Positions 30,383 to 41,101 of a DNA stretch of 64,000 nucleotides are shown here, piece by piece. Positions within the stretch are counted from its first letter, which is position 1; the number at the start of each line of letters is the position of its first letter. Position numbers and translations under genes: made by a program. Where the stretch lies: positions 466,858,001 through 466,922,000 of the forward strand of contig CM028136.1 of assembly GCA_016271365.2 (NCBI GenBank), in the 5' to 3' direction. The notes beneath the pieces are model-generated. The model was not told where the DNA came from. It saw nothing but the letters and a program-made list of their open reading frames with translations, and made no database searches. Origin of the DNA: Neoceratodus forsteri (lineage: Eukaryota > Chordata > Ceratodontiformes > Ceratodontidae).

Positions 30383-30412
30383 CCCTGAAGTAGTGGTGAA
30401 AGCCATGAAACT
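30383..30412 (+). other. Hairpin motif resembling a hammerhead core, upstream of PLE 1
   Basis: CCCTGAAG, TA, GTGGT, GAAA, GCCAT, GAAAC: a five-pair stem (GTGGT with GCCAT, two of the pairs being G-U) between CTGAAG and GAAA. The pattern recalls CUGANGA-stem II-GAAA of hammerhead ribozymes, which are known in PLE terminal repeats. The first core is imperfect, and the motif lies antisense to the PLE reading frame, so activity is doubtful. A related motif lies at 55547. Confidence 0.3.
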
Positions 30413-30419
30413 GTTGTCC

Positions 30420-31054
30420 CATTTATAAGTGTGTTCAATACAATAAAAGCAGCTATTGTTTGCTAATCATCACATGACTTGCAGTGGAGTTCATCCTTGT
30501 TTTCGGTTACCTGACATTTCTCCTCATAGGTCTCTAAAGCAGTAATGTTGTATGAGATTGATTAGCATTTTTTTTAACGAGTGAGAACACGTTTTGACAC
30601 CACCTTCTGGTTTTGGTGTTCTCCCACATTCTCAGAGCTGGTCCCACCTCCATGCAGCATTTCTGTTACCTGCTGCCTTCTTATCTGTAGTATGAGAGGC
30701 AACTCCAGACTGAAACTGGGTTTTGCTCTGCTCGTCAATGGTGCCGTGTCTTCTATGCTCATTCTTGGTCCATTGGACTAATGCTCAGACGAGTCTGTAT
30801 TCCCCAAGGATTTTTTACACATGCCAACTCCTAGACTTCAAAAATTAAAGTTCAGATTGATGAGCTGGTTCCAATACAGTTGCTTCCTGTTTAGGTGTGC
30901 TGGTGTTCCATTTACACTCTCTGGATACAGGCAATGCTACACCTTCCACGATCTCTGACTGCAGGGCCAAATCTTGCTCAGGAGAACAGAAATGCAGTTG
31001 CATTTCAGTAGAAAATCAGAACGATGCAGAACAAGGGGTGGCTACCCTCAAGGC
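30420..31054. other. Unassigned
   Basis: No coding similarity or repeat pair was recognised. It may include further PLE terminal sequence in its first 150 bases. Confidence 0.3.
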
Positions 31055-31130
31055 TAGTCACAAGTTTCAGGATGGACTGCACTCAGTAGACCAACCACAT
31101 TCTCACACTGGAATTATTATTTACATATTT
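31055..31130 (+). repeat. Dispersed repeat R4/R3, copy 2, left flank
   Basis: CTGCACTCAGTAGACCAACCACATTCTCA matches 23368-23396 of copy 1. The repeat is interrupted at 31131 by a CR1 and resumes at 35169. Confidence 0.65.
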
Positions 31131-31269
31131 AATACATAGATACATAGATACATAGACAGTGTCGGCAGATAAGGGCCTATGGCCCACCTAGTCTGCCCAT
31201 TTGAGCTTGTAAGTTCAGTTTGTTTTCCTAGAAGTCTATTTCCCCTTACCCCTGACCTCTAGAATTCCT

Positions 31270-31856
31270 TTATGTCTATCCCATGCATTCTTAAATCCCG
31301 TGATTGTTTCAGCCCCCACCACTTCCTCTGGCAGGGTGTTCCACTTGTCCACCACCCGTTCTGTGAAGAAATTCTTTCTCATGTTTCCTCTGAATCGTCC
31401 TCCTCCAACTTCATCCCATGCCCTCTAGTCCTGAAACATCTTTTCGCTTAAAAATAGTGTTTTCCTGCACCCTGTTCCTCCCTGTAAGATACTTGTATGT
31501 CTCTATCATATCCCTCTCTCCTCCTCTCCTCCAGGAGTACATGTTCAGTTCCTTCAACCTGTCTTCATAGGATTTGTGATGCAACCCATGCACCATCTTT
31601 GTTGCCCTCCTGAACCTTCTCTACCCTGTCTATGTCCTTACGTAGGTATGGTCTCCAGAACTGTACACTGTACTCCAGGTGGGGCCTCACTAGTGTCTTG
31701 TATAGCGGAATTATGACCTCCTTTTCCTGCTGGTGATGCCCCTGCCTATACATCCCAGCATCCTATTTGCTTTACCTGATGCCTTGTCACACTGTTTCCC
31801 TACCTTGAGGTCATCAGAGATGACAACCCCAAGATCCCTTTCCTGCTTGGTGCATG
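31270..31856 (-). pseudogene. CR1 copy 4, RT end and C-terminal region
   Basis: Pieces [74 protein letters not shown] and, nearer the tail, FFTERVVDKWNTLPEEVVGA-like sequence follow the RT. Frames shift at about 31590 and 31430. Confidence 0.75.
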
Positions 31857-32696
31857 CTATATCCTCACCCCCAACTGATATATTGTGCCAGGGTTTTGTG
31901 CCCTATATGCATTATCTTGCACTTCTTTGCATTGAATTTCAACTGCAAACCCTTGATCATTCTTCAAGTTTCTGCAGGTCCTTCTCATTCTGTCTACACC
32001 CTCTGGTGTGTCTACTCTGTTACAGAGCTTTGTGTCATCAGCGAACAGTGAAATTCTGCCTTCTATATCCTGTGCAATGTCACTGATGAAGATGTTGAAT
32101 AGGACTGGTCCCAGCACTGATCCCTGTAGTCCCCACTGGTCACTCTCTCCCTGTGAGTGACAGCCATTTACCACCACCCTCTGTGTCCTGCCACCCAGCC
32201 AGTTACCTACCCACCACACTACTGTCCTGCCCACACCCATATTCCCCAGTTTGTGTAATAGTCTTCTATGTGGCACAGTGTCAAAGACCTTGCTGAAGTC
32301 CAGATGAGCCATGTCCACTGCCCTCCCCTGATCCACCTCCCTAGTCACCCAGTCAAAAAATTCAATGAGGTTGGTCTGACATGACCTCCCCCTGGTGAAA
32401 CCATGCTGCCTTGGGTCCTGTAGTCCATTGACAACCAGATGTTCCACCAATCTCTCCTTCAGTAGTGCTTCCATGATCTTTCCCACTACCGAGGTGAGGC
32501 TGACTGGTCTGTAGTTCTCTGCTTCCTCTTTGTTCCCACTTTTGTATAAGGGGACTACATCTGCTGTCCTCCAGTCTTTGGGTACCTCCCCTGTTTCCAG
32601 TGATTGGCTGAACAGGATAGCCAGAGGTTCAGCCACCACCTCTCTTAGTTCTTTAAGGACCTGGGTGCACCCCATCTGGCCCCATTGCTTTGTCAA
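31857..32696 (-). CDS. CR1 copy 4 reverse transcriptase, 279-codon open piece
   Basis: An unusually long uninterrupted stretch with the full RT core. Blocks in order: [117 protein letters not shown] and ISLFADDTKLCNRVDT. The palm aspartates (LDFS and FADD) are present. The expected TSGAPQGS segment before SVLGP is altered to QWGLQGS. ORF2 is broken on both sides, so this is a surviving piece, not a working gene. Confidence 0.8.
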   Translation of the reverse strand: MTKQWGQMGCTQVLKELREVVAEPLAILFSQSLETGEVPKDWRTADVVPLYKSGNKEEAENYRPVSLTSVVGKIMEALLKERLVEHLVVNGLQDPRQHGFTRGRSCQTNLIEFFDWVTREVDQGRAVDMAHLDFSKVFDTVPHRRLLHKLGNMGVGRTVVWWVGNWLGGRTQRVVVNGCHSQGESDQWGLQGSVLGPVLFNIFISDIAQDIEGRISLFADDTKLCNRVDTPEGVDRMRRTCRNLKNDQGFAVEIQCKEVQDNAYRAQNPGTIYQLGVRI

Positions 32697-34200
32697 CTCT
32701 TATTACTTCCAGTTCCTTCAGGACCCTTTCTCGTGTAAAGGGACTTGTGTCCATTTCTGCACCATTCTCACCTTATTACTCCTTCGGACCCATTACCCCC
32801 TCTTCCTTAGTAAGACTGAGCAGAAATACCTGTTCAATATGTCAGCTTTACTGTTGTCATCCTCACGCTGCTCCCATCCTCCCCTTCAGTCTAACTTCTC
32901 CTCCCTTTGTCCTTCTTTTTCACTTGTGTACCTGTAAAGGTTTTGTCCCCTTTAACCACTGATTTTGCAATGTGTTCTTCTGTCTGAGCTTTGGCTTCCC
33001 TTACTGACTTCCTGCCTCCTTTGTTTCTCCTGGTACTTCTCCCTATCCCCTTCTGCCTGTGTCTTTTGTATTGCCTGAATGCAGTCTTTTTGGCTTTCAC
33101 TTTCTTTGCTACCTCTTTGGAAACCATAATGGTCTCTCTTTCTTTTCCTCTTGCTAACCTGCTTAATGCATAATTCTGTTGTTCTTATAATCCCCATTTT
33201 AAATACTGCACTGTTCCTCAATCCCTGATTCCTGTCCCATTCCCTTAATGCCTCTTTCAAGCATCTCCCATTTTCCCAAAGTCTGCCCCTAAAATCCAGG
33301 ATACGTGTTTTGTGTGGTTTGGTTCTGCTCTTTCTGTGATTTCAAACCACAATGACTGGTGGTCACTGTTACCCAGTGCTTCCCCACTGTTACCCCATCA
33401 CACTGTCCCTGTTTGTGAGCACAAGGTCCAGTATTGCCTTCTGCCGAGTTGGTTCCATGACCAGTTGCTTGAGGAAGGCACCCTGAAGGAGTCAGGATAA
33501 ATCTGCTCCTAGTTGATGCTGCTGCTGGGATGCTCCAGTCCACATCTGGTATATTGAAGTCTCAACCAGTACTACCTCACCCTTGTCAGCCATCCTTTGG
33601 ATGGCTAGCATCAACTCCTATCTGTTTCTTCCTCCTGGGCTGGTGGTCTATAGACCACACCTGTGCGGATGGCTGGCCCCATTTTCCTTTCCAGCTTAAC
33701 CCACAGTATCTCTCCCATTTGTTCCTCCTGGATCTGTGTGGCCCTTATGTCATTTTCACTACAGTGCCCTCCTCCTCCTTCCTGCCTGCTCTGTCTCTTC
33801 TGAATATGTTGTAGCCAGGTATGGCCATCTCCCAGTCATGGTTATCATTACACCAGGTTTCAGTGATGGCCACAATGTCCAGGTCTGACTGTACCATGAC
33901 AGCCTCCAGATCTTCCATCTTGTTGCTAAGGCTCCTGGCATTTGCACATGGCTTTCCATGATTTGACCTCCCTAGACTGCTTCACTGTTCTACTCCAGCC
34001 CTTCCTTGGTTGTCATTTATCCCTGGTTCTCCTTGCTGTCTGCCCTTCTGCTGAATTTTGCCCCTTTTCTGCTTATCCACCTTTTGGACACTAATCTCCA
34101 ACTTTTGCACACTGCTTTGCAGAGATAGCCACTCCTCTGGTTCACTGGTTCCATTACTAGCTGTGGGGGTGAGCAAGTAGGTACCATCCTTGCTGGCCTG
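32697..34200 (-). pseudogene. CR1 copy 4 endonuclease and linker
   Basis: Open pieces at 33260-32891 (TTELCIKQVSKRKRKR, AKKTAFRQYKRHRQKG: the linker), 33543-33289 and 33959-33759 run back to the endonuclease. The frame at about 33890 reads DLDIVAITETWCNDNHDW, the catalytic ETW motif region. Several frameshifts; non-functional. Confidence 0.75.
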
Positions 34201-34224
34201 CCACCCCCCTTTGCTAGTTTAAAT

Positions 34225-35137
34225 GCTTGTCAATGTAGCATTTAAACTTATCATTGAGTGCTTGGATTCCCCTCCAGGATGGATGCAGGCCGTCAGGCTT
34301 GAACAAACCTCCATCCCTCCAGATGGGTCCCCAGTCACCAATGATCCAAACCCTTCCTCACAGCACCAGTTCTTCAACCATGAGTTAAAGTTCCTGGTGC
34401 ATGCACTCTATGCTCTCCTTGCCTCTCACAGGTAGTACTTGAGAAAGTGACAGAAGTAGCTACTTGCTTGAGACCCTCCCAGTTTCCTAAACTCTTCCTG
34501 AACTTCCTTTGGCTCCCCATTTGCCAAGTCACTAGTACCTAGGTGGATAATGACATCCAGCTCACCCTCCTGTCTTGCCTTCCCAGTGATCCCCAGTATC
34601 TTCCTTCCATCCCTCCATGCCGTGGCACCTGGTGAGGCACCTCACCTCCCTGTCCTCCCCTCCTGTGTTCCTAGCTGGATCCCTCTTATGATGGAGTCCC
34701 CACCAGGATTTGCTTCCTCCTCCTCTGGGGTCCACTGCTTTCCCACTGAGGTCACCTCCTTGCCTAACCTCCACATCCTTTCCTTCCACTTCCCTGGGTA
34801 CCTCTATTTGGTTGTCCTCATTTGCCAGTGTGGCATATGAGTTCTTGAGAGGAATAGGATCTGGGATGTGCCTCTGCCTGACTGCTCTAACCCTCCCTGA
34901 GCCCACTGTCATCCAAGTGCTCCTCATTCTCGGCATCCTTTGAGGCAGCTGCATTGGACTGGGTGGTTCCTGGACAGGGGTGATGGTACTCCTGACCCAG
35001 TTTACTTCCGCTCTGAGTCTGGCTACCTCATCCCTCAGTCCCGAGAGATGCATGCAGATAGGGCAGCACCTCAGTGTCCAGAAGGTCTGCCTGAATATGG
35101 CTGCCCCACAGCCACTACATTGCACCACTCCCCACAT
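34225..35137 (-). pseudogene. CR1 copy 4 ORF1 (zinc-binding head and esterase)
   Basis: The 191-codon piece (35137-34562) begins with CSGCGAAIFRQTFWTLRCC and continues CPICMHLSGL, a CX2C...CX2C cluster followed by a heptad-like LRDEVARLRAEV. This is the CR1 ORF1 N-terminal pattern. After a frameshift the esterase follows, with LDVIIHLGTSDLANG (block III, GxSD/ND type) at about 34560 and a late region to 34225. The GDSI block is not readable in frame. Function in CR1 is thought to concern RNA binding and lipid-ester hydrolysis. Confidence 0.7.
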
Positions 35138-35168
35138 TATACTGCAATTCCACTACTTATCTGCTACT

Positions 35169-35870
35169 GAATGTGCATTTAACTAATTTTACAAATGCAA
35201 AACAGTGCAGGGCAAGGTGTCAGTCACCTGTAGGAAGCCCACTGCCCTACTGCTTTGCCTGTAAAGACTTCATTAGGAGGTGGATAATCGGAGACAAGTG
35301 ACAGTTCAAATAGTCCCTCGGTGATGACATTATAACATAATGACCAATTATTAAGTGAAATTCTGTATAAGTGAACATTATTGAACACATTTTGCATACC
35401 AATATGAAGTATATCATAAATACAAACATAAAAAATATGATTTTTGTACAAAAGGGTAACTGTTCACAGTAAAGAGAAACTGGTAAACAGCCAAGGCTAA
35501 AATGCTGTAAAGGGCTTTAAGTTCAACTCATGTATTTTATAGAACAATGTAACATATGCCATTGTATCTTAAAGAGAAACCCCACTCCCCATTTGTCTGA
35601 CTGTTATGTGATTGCCCATTACTTATACTAGGAATTTCTGGTGGAGCCACAGGAACAGGAACAGTGTGTGGGGAGGGGGGGTGTCAGGTGCTTGAGAGAG
35701 ACAAAGAGATAGGACCAGACAATTCCAAATATAGAAAGAAGGTAAAAGAAGAAATAATTAATCACCAAACATCGCGATAAATAAGTAAATAAACAGTGTC
35801 AGTAGCAAGTAGAATTGCAGTTGTTACAATTTATACATAAATTAACTAAATCAAGTACTCAAGAAAATAA
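35169..35870 (+). repeat. Dispersed repeat R4/R3, copy 2, main part
   Basis: It matches 23420-23653 and then 26197-26605 without the 2.5 kb insert. This shows that the two halves in copy 1 belong to one element. Unclassified and non-coding. Confidence 0.75.
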
Positions 35871-36224
35871 ACCCAATCCCCCCACTGGACCCTTCCTAAT
35901 TAACTGTCTCTCCCCCAGCAGTGGTGCCCTGAGAAGGTGAGGATGGACCCAGATATACCAGGTCCTTTGTCATGGGTACTGGACCAGTTTTCACGTTTTC
36001 TTTCAATTCTGATATGCCATCATGGCTAAAACATCAGTGTGTATACACACAGGATGTGTGGCAATGCCCTGATGTCAGTACTGTCCTTTCCTCCTGCTGG
36101 CTCTTCACCTGCATATCCAGCTGTGATCCCCCAGATGGCAGTATTGTGGCAGAAGCAAGAATCCTCCTTCTCAGGCCAGCCCTTGTCAACTCAGACTCAT
36201 TCTTGAACCTGGGTCACTAGTGTC
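35871..36224. other. Unassigned spacer
   Basis: About 350 bases with no recognised repeat. The last part may be decayed L2-D RT sequence, but no block is readable. Confidence 0.3.
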
Positions 36225-37060
36225 ATGAGCAAAAGCCCTACTGATATACCAATGGGTCAGCTTCTCCCCACCACTGCTGGATCTTTATGCCTGGCCATGA
36301 TCCAGAACTGGGCTTCCACCAGCTGGCTGAAACTCAACCTGGACAAGATGGAGGTTCTGGCAATTGAGCCTGGTCATCCGAAGGCTGCAGAAGCTCTAGG
36401 AGATGTGACTGGCCTAGTGCTTAATTCCTCTTCACTTGCTACCTCTGCTAAGGTGAAGAATCTGGGGGTTATTCTAGATGATAGGTTGACACTTGATGCT
36501 GAGATGTCATCTGTTGCCCAGAGTGACTTTTACCATCTTAGGCATAACGTGCAGATTTTTGATCCCACCCAATGACCTGCCCTCACTAGTTCATGCTTTT
36601 GTGACTTCCAGACTCGACTACTATAATGCTCTTTACCTCAAGGTTAATGGAGAGGTCCTACATCACTTGCAGTTGTGCACAACTGTTTTGCTGATGGGCC
36701 TTCCGAGGTCCTGTCATGTCAGCCTGGTCCTACGTGACCTGCACTGGCTGCCAGTGAGGTAGAAAATCACCTTTAAGGTTGGTTTGCTAACCTATAAAGC
36801 CCTATACAGATTGGGCACTGGCTATCTGAGTGACATTCTGATTCTCTACCACACTCAATGCTCTCTTTGCTCCTCTAAAGTGGGCCTCCTAGCAGTTCCC
36901 AGGGCAGGGCTCAAATCATCTAGTGATTAAGCTTTTGAGGTGGCTAGTCTGGCCCCGTGGAACTCAAATCCAAGATCCTTGATGGAGGCCCCCTTGTTGG
37001 AGGCTTTTATGAGGGACCTGAAGTCATATCTATTTAGGGAGGCCTTTGGAGCATAGGTAA
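36225..37060 (+). pseudogene. L2-D: L2-type RT thumb and C-terminus
   Basis: Blocks: IQNWASTSWLKLNLDKMEVL, VKNLGVILDDRLTLDAEMSS (thumb), then in a second frame VHAFVTSRLDYYNALYLKVN, HHLQLCTTVLLMGLPR, LVLRDLHWLPVR, and KALYRLGTGYLSD, VGLLAVPRAG, LMEAPLLEAFMRDLKSYLFR. The LDYYNALY...LQ...LHWLPV order is typical of L2. 5'-truncated after the catalytic palm; frame changes at about 36570 and a stop in the C-terminal part. Confidence 0.8.
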
Positions 37061-37079
37061 GGCACCTGATACACTGGTT

Positions 37080-37955
37080 GCTAAACTACAAAACTGAAAC
37101 AAACAGCAGCAAAGTGTAAACTTCCCCCAAAATGGGACAAATAAATCTCTTTTTAGTAACTTAATAACTATTTCATTTATAATTCAAATCTGCAATTGTG
37201 CAAAACCTTATTCATATGCAAATATTTCAGAGCTAGTTCATTTTAGCAGCCTTTAAACCATTTAGCAGCAATTTTATAGATATTTCTAACTTTTGTGTAT
37301 TTACAAGTCCATAACTTAATGTTTGTTACTGTATGTTTGACTGACCTGATATTCAGATAGCTGTTAGTTTCCAAAGTGCTGGTGCCTGCAGGTGGTGAGC
37401 TCCACTTTCACAGATGAACTTCCACATAGACTTGCTGTGTAGACTGCTTGCTCTGAGGATTTTTTATTTTAAAACTTCCTCCTGATGTCCTTCTACTGTG
37501 GTCTCAGTGACTATAGGTAAGCACACAGCTATGTAACCAGCAGAAAAGCGAACAACATCGCAGGCAGTAGTTACTTGCAAGTACAGAAAAGTTAAAAATG
37601 AGTATAAAATTGCTGCTAAAAGGTTTAAAGGCTGTGGAAATAAATTAACTGCGAAAAGTGACTGAGTGCTTATTTTTTTGCACATGAGTAAGGCTTTGCA
37701 TATCTGTGTGCCCGTACGTATCCCCTGTTTTGAGGGAAGTTTGCTATTTGGTGCAATTTGTTTCAGTTTAATTGTAGCCTGGAATGGAGCACCACACATG
37801 TTCTGGGCATGGAGCAACAGCAGTTTTCATTACACTGGCTGCTATTCAGAGTTGAAATTATTTATTTATATTGCTTAATTTAATTCACCTTATTTTTATC
37901 TATTTTATATTCGAAAATGTTATTTTGTATATATTGCAGCAAAAATGAAGGTAAA
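37080..37955. repeat. Fold-back sequence with inverted arms
   Basis: The arm at about 37237-37308 (TTTTAGCAGCCTTTAAACC, TTTAGCAGCAATTTTATA, CTAACTTTTGTGTA, TTACAAGT) is the inverted complement of 37573-37637 (ACTTGCAAGTACAGAAAAGT, TATAAAATTGCTGCTAAAAG, GTTTAAAGGCTG). The central loop is about 265 bases. It could be a decayed fold-back transposon; the outer ends are not defined. Confidence 0.45.
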
Positions 37956-38030
37956 AAAATTGGGCAGACTGGGTGGGCCAAGCGACCCTTATCTGCCATC
38001 AGATTCTATGTTTCTATGTTTCTATTTATT
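37956..38030 (+). mobile_element. CR1 3'-end scrap
   Basis: AAAATTGGGCAGACTGGGTGGGCCAAGCGACCCTTATCTGCC followed by TATGTTTC octamers is the terminal 75 bases of the CR1 3' UTR, plus orientation. No coding part. Confidence 0.7.
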
Positions 38031-38090
38031 GTTCCAACCTTTGTACAGTGCCCTGAGCACCAGGAAATGGGCATTCAACAAATAACACGT
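38031..38090 (+). repeat. L2/MIR-type 3' end scrap
   Basis: TTGTACAGTGCCCTGAGCAC, CAGGAAATGGGCATTCAACAAATAA resembles the terminal segment of L2 and MIR elements. It may be the 3' end of L2-D displaced by insertions between 37060 and 38030; this link is inferred. Confidence 0.35.
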
Positions 38091-38547
38091 TAGTTACTTG
38101 TACATTGGTAGATTGAGCAGGTGCTTCATTGTGACATAGGGTTCAATCACTGATGGTCTGCAATTTTGTGTTTGCCTTGGAGTCCTAAATTCCTAAACAA
38201 GCACCTATTCTCTTATAGCAAGATTTGCTGATCATACCTGCATTTGTTTGCCAGCTTGCTTTTCCCTGCATCTTTTGATGACTGGGAATAAGTTTTCTGC
38301 AGTTTCTGCAGTTGCTAAGTCTCTGTGTGTACCGCAGAAAGGTTCAGGCACATCTCCATTGGCTGAAACTCTAAATCACAAATCCACAGGTGATCATGCC
38401 TCCTTTCTAGTCATGAAATAAAATTATAGTTCTTTTGCAGCTTTCTAGGTATTGTTTTAAGAGTGGACCAAAGTGTATGCCCTTCTGTCTCAATTTGGAC
38501 TTTCGGGATGGGGAAAGGATGCCCAACATATCTAACAGGGTGCTTTT

Positions 38548-38557
38548 GAAACACTGG
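38548..38557. repeat. Target duplication of SINE copy 2 (left)
   Basis: GAAACACTGG here and at 39119-39128 flanks the SINE; a similar CTT/TT follows both. Ten matching bases after an A-rich tail fit LINE-driven retroposition. Confidence 0.8.
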
Positions 38558-39118
38558 CTTAGAGCTGGCCCAGTGGTGCAGAGGGTTGAGGCACTGGATG
38601 CCACACCTCCAACCATGCCGGCGACCCAGGTTCGGGAACGGACTTGGGTCGCTGGGGCCTGGCAGGGGAGGAGAGGATTGACCATCCGGAAGACTGTTCT
38701 CCACTCCTGGGGTGGGTTGGGGAAAATGCTTCACTCTGTAGTGGCCTGCGGTAGAGATCAGAGGCACTACAAGGAGTGTTGCAATGAGTGCTCTCCAGAA
38801 AAACATGAAAGATGGCACGTTTCTGACTGGATGACGGAGCCCCACCTCCCCATTCCTCTCTTCCATGAAGCATCCAGGGCTGCAGTATTCATGCTCCACC
38901 CAGAAGCAAGAGAGTGCTTAAGCACTCTATACTCCCTTCCCCGTCGCCCTCTCCAGGGCAGGGGGCCCCCTCGGCAAAGGGATGAGCTGGGTCAGTGGAG
39001 TGTTGGAGCAGCAGGATGGCAGGTCGGCAGCAGAGGCAACAGCAGGACTGGCTGCCCGAAGGAGTGGATGGAACGTACCCATTAGGCGGGGATAAAATAA
39101 TATGTAAAAAAAGAAAAA
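38558..39118 (+). mobile_element. tRNA-headed SINE, copy 2, with target duplication
   Basis: The head GAGCTGGCCCAGTGGTGCAG fits an A box (TGGCCCAGTGG), and GGTTCGGGAAC at about 38630 is in the place of a B box. The 560-base element ends with ATAAAATAATATGTAAAAAAAG just before the repeated GAAACACTGG. The head and next 110 bases match 447-610. It was inserted into decayed gypsy integrase sequence. No coding role; long open frames across it are accidental. Confidence 0.8.
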
Positions 39119-40162
39119 GAAACACTGGTTGAGGATCTTCTTGAGTGGTTTTCAACCCTTCTGTCCCATAGAATGACAATAGTTCTTTAACTAGGTGGCT
39201 TTCAAAATCTCTGCCTCAGTCAGAACGTTAACACTGGGTATGTCTAGTAAGCAAAAAATGTTCCTGATGCTCCTGCAACATTTTTTTTCACAGCGGTTGC
39301 TTCCTGGTTCTTTTGAAGATATGTCTTGGTGTATTGGGTGTATTGGTTAGTTGTCACCAGGATGTTGGCTATTGTTTTGTGTTCAGGTTTAAAGATAAGA
39401 AGTCTATACATACCAGCTCATGATGCCCATTACTGGTGATGCTTATCAGAGGGGCAACTACTTTGAATACCATCCTAGGCCAGTAAAAATGAGCACACAC
39501 TAAATCTGATCATGTTTGATCATGCCAAATGAAGAGATATCATCATGATCTTTTAGAATTTCCAGGAAAAGGACCAGCTATTTTCAGGAAAAGGAGTGAT
39601 ATTTTGTGAAAATCAGTAGAGGTCGATCCTTCTAAGTTCACTTGCTCCACTTCTGTTTGAACAGAAGTGGGCCATCAGGATGAGTGTGTTACATGTGGGT
39701 CTCATTCAGGGGTCTTATTCAGTCCCTTCTCCAGGGTGCTTTCCAATTCTGACAAGCTAGAGTGAGTCCTTTGAACTTATTGCAAGTCAGGACTGCTTGA
39801 TTGCAGCAATACGAAGTCTAATCTAACAAAATTAAGGGAGGTATTTTGCATTACATTTGGCAAAGCTCCGAACAAATCAAAAGCTTGATTGGGATTGATG
39901 GGTATAACTCTCTCATCATGATCAGACTGCTGAAACATTACTTTGATGCAAGGCTCAAGTACAAGTTCCGTGGATCCTCTGATTCCTGCTGAGTGTGAAG
40001 GAGTATGAATTAACGTTGTTCAGCCCTAGTTTATATAGTGAGATGAAATTCTAGTTAGACAGCACTTACAACCATTTACGCTAAGTAGCCTTCATATTTG
40101 TTGCCATCTACATAAGTAAGCAGGTTACTGTCAGTTGTTACTGTTAAGCATGCTCCATACAG

Positions 40163-40357
40163 CTATTTATAAAACTCTTCAATCACTGCCCAATTCAGTG
40201 CAAAAAACTCAAGATTATGTACTGGGTATATCTTTTCATAGACCTTCGGACTATGACTGGTGAACACTGTAGGTGTTAGTCCTTCAGAGTGCTTCTGGTA
40301 TAGTACTGCACCAAATTTATTCTGGCATCTGTGTAAAAAAGAGTATATGGTGTGACA
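40163..40357 (-). pseudogene. Gypsy-type RNase H domain
   Basis: The minus frame reads KFGAVLYQKHSEGLTPTVFT, HSPKVYEKIYPVHNLEFFAL, NWAVIEEFYK. It matches the G.GAVL.Q....P......S..L...E..Y.....E.LA...A motif of Ty3/gypsy RNase H. The LHTDA block just upstream (about 40330) is readable in another frame. The domain is cut at 40357 by CR1-derived sequence; its upstream RT lies beyond 43985. Confidence 0.8.
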
Positions 40358-40430
40358 GAAACATAGAAACTTAGACTTTGATGGTCCACCCAGTTTGCCC
40401 ATTTCCCTACCGATTGGATAAGCTGCAGAT
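40358..40430 (-). mobile_element. CR1 3'-end scrap in gypsy
   Basis: AGAAACATAGAAACTTAGACTTTGATGG, CACCCAGTTTGCCCATTTCC and GGATAAGCTGCAGATC are the inverted terminal part of CR1 (TATGTTTC group). Only about 70 bases remain before unrelated sequence. Confidence 0.7.
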
Positions 40431-41101
40431 CAATACTCCTGTAACATTATGTATTGTGACAAACCTTTTATAGTGTATGGTTGAGTGTGGTTGTGTATGG
40501 AACACCATACACTGTAAAAAGTGGTTCTGCTTCAGTAGTAATGTAGCTACTAACGCAGAACGATTTTCATTCTGCATTAGTAGCTATGTCATAATGCAAC
40601 CGGCCCCATCAGCACTGATCATAGGACAGGGCCAGTTGAAGTGTTGTGTGCATGAGCTGGACAGTGATTCTAACGGCGGTTAAATGTGGGTCATGGACAA
40701 CAAAGGCTGGCTCCCACAAAGTAGGCGAATGAGTTTTTGGGACCATGTAATACACTATAAAGAATAGTGTATGCCATCCCGAACACAACTCGGCTATTCT
40801 TTCCCCTTGTGTTTTCAATGACAGCACAGTGACCTCATGAGCTCCACTCTCGAGATCATCAGCCGTTATCGAAAACACTCAGGGGATGAATAGCCTTGTT
40901 GTATATGGGACACCATACACTATCCTATATGTTTATACTATTCTTGTAACATTTATAAATTGTAACATTGTATATTGTGACAATCCTTTTGTTTATATTA
41001 TTCTTGTAACATTTGTATATTATACCCATGCCGTGCCCTGGGTTGCACATGGAATCAAGCCTCAGCTCAGTGTGCTTTTCCTGGTTATCAACTTTTAAAT
41101 A
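40431..41101. repeat. Hairpin-rich segment with duplicated ends
   Basis: TGTAACATTATGTATTGTGACAAACC at 40440 recurs as TGTAACATTGTATATTGTGACAATCC near 40961. TGTATGGAACACCATACACT at 40495 recurs as TGTATATGGGACACCATACACT near 40900. A 17-bp hairpin with one mismatch lies at 40544-40586 (TAGCTACTAACGCAGAA / TTCTGCATTAGTAGCTA), and an ATACACTA/TAGTGTAT hairpin at about 40750-40774. No coding. It may be a small non-autonomous element. Confidence 0.45.

Larger units (their letters stand above)
31131..35168 (-). mobile_element. CR1 copy 4, nearly full length
   Basis: The tail is a set of TATGTATC octamers (seen inverted at 31131-31158). ORF2 occupies about 34200-31260 and ORF1 about 35137-34225 on the minus strand. 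The element carries endonuclease, RT with an intact LFADDT box, C-terminal blocks and an esterase-type ORF1, about 4.0 kb. It splits dispersed repeat R4/R3 copy 2. ORF2 has several frameshifts; it belongs to the same subgroup as copy 2. Confidence 0.85.
38091..40162 (-). pseudogene. Gypsy-type integrase region, heavily decayed
   Basis: Minus-strand reading after the RNase H shows scattered integrase-like pieces, with KTIANILVTTNQYTQYTKTY near 39360 (the IVTNYF-type core region). The clear piece is STLLDMLGILSPSRKSKLRQ followed by HFGPLLKQYLESCKRT (38560-38410), matching the LLDMLGTLSP..K..W block after the integrase catalytic core of Ty3/gypsy elements. Stops are frequent. A SINE interrupts the LLDMLG region. 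Confidence 0.6.

Noticed and set aside
38435..39085. 216-codon open frame on the plus strand
   Set aside because: It runs across the SINE and antisense gypsy integrase; the product resembles nothing and crosses an insertion boundary.
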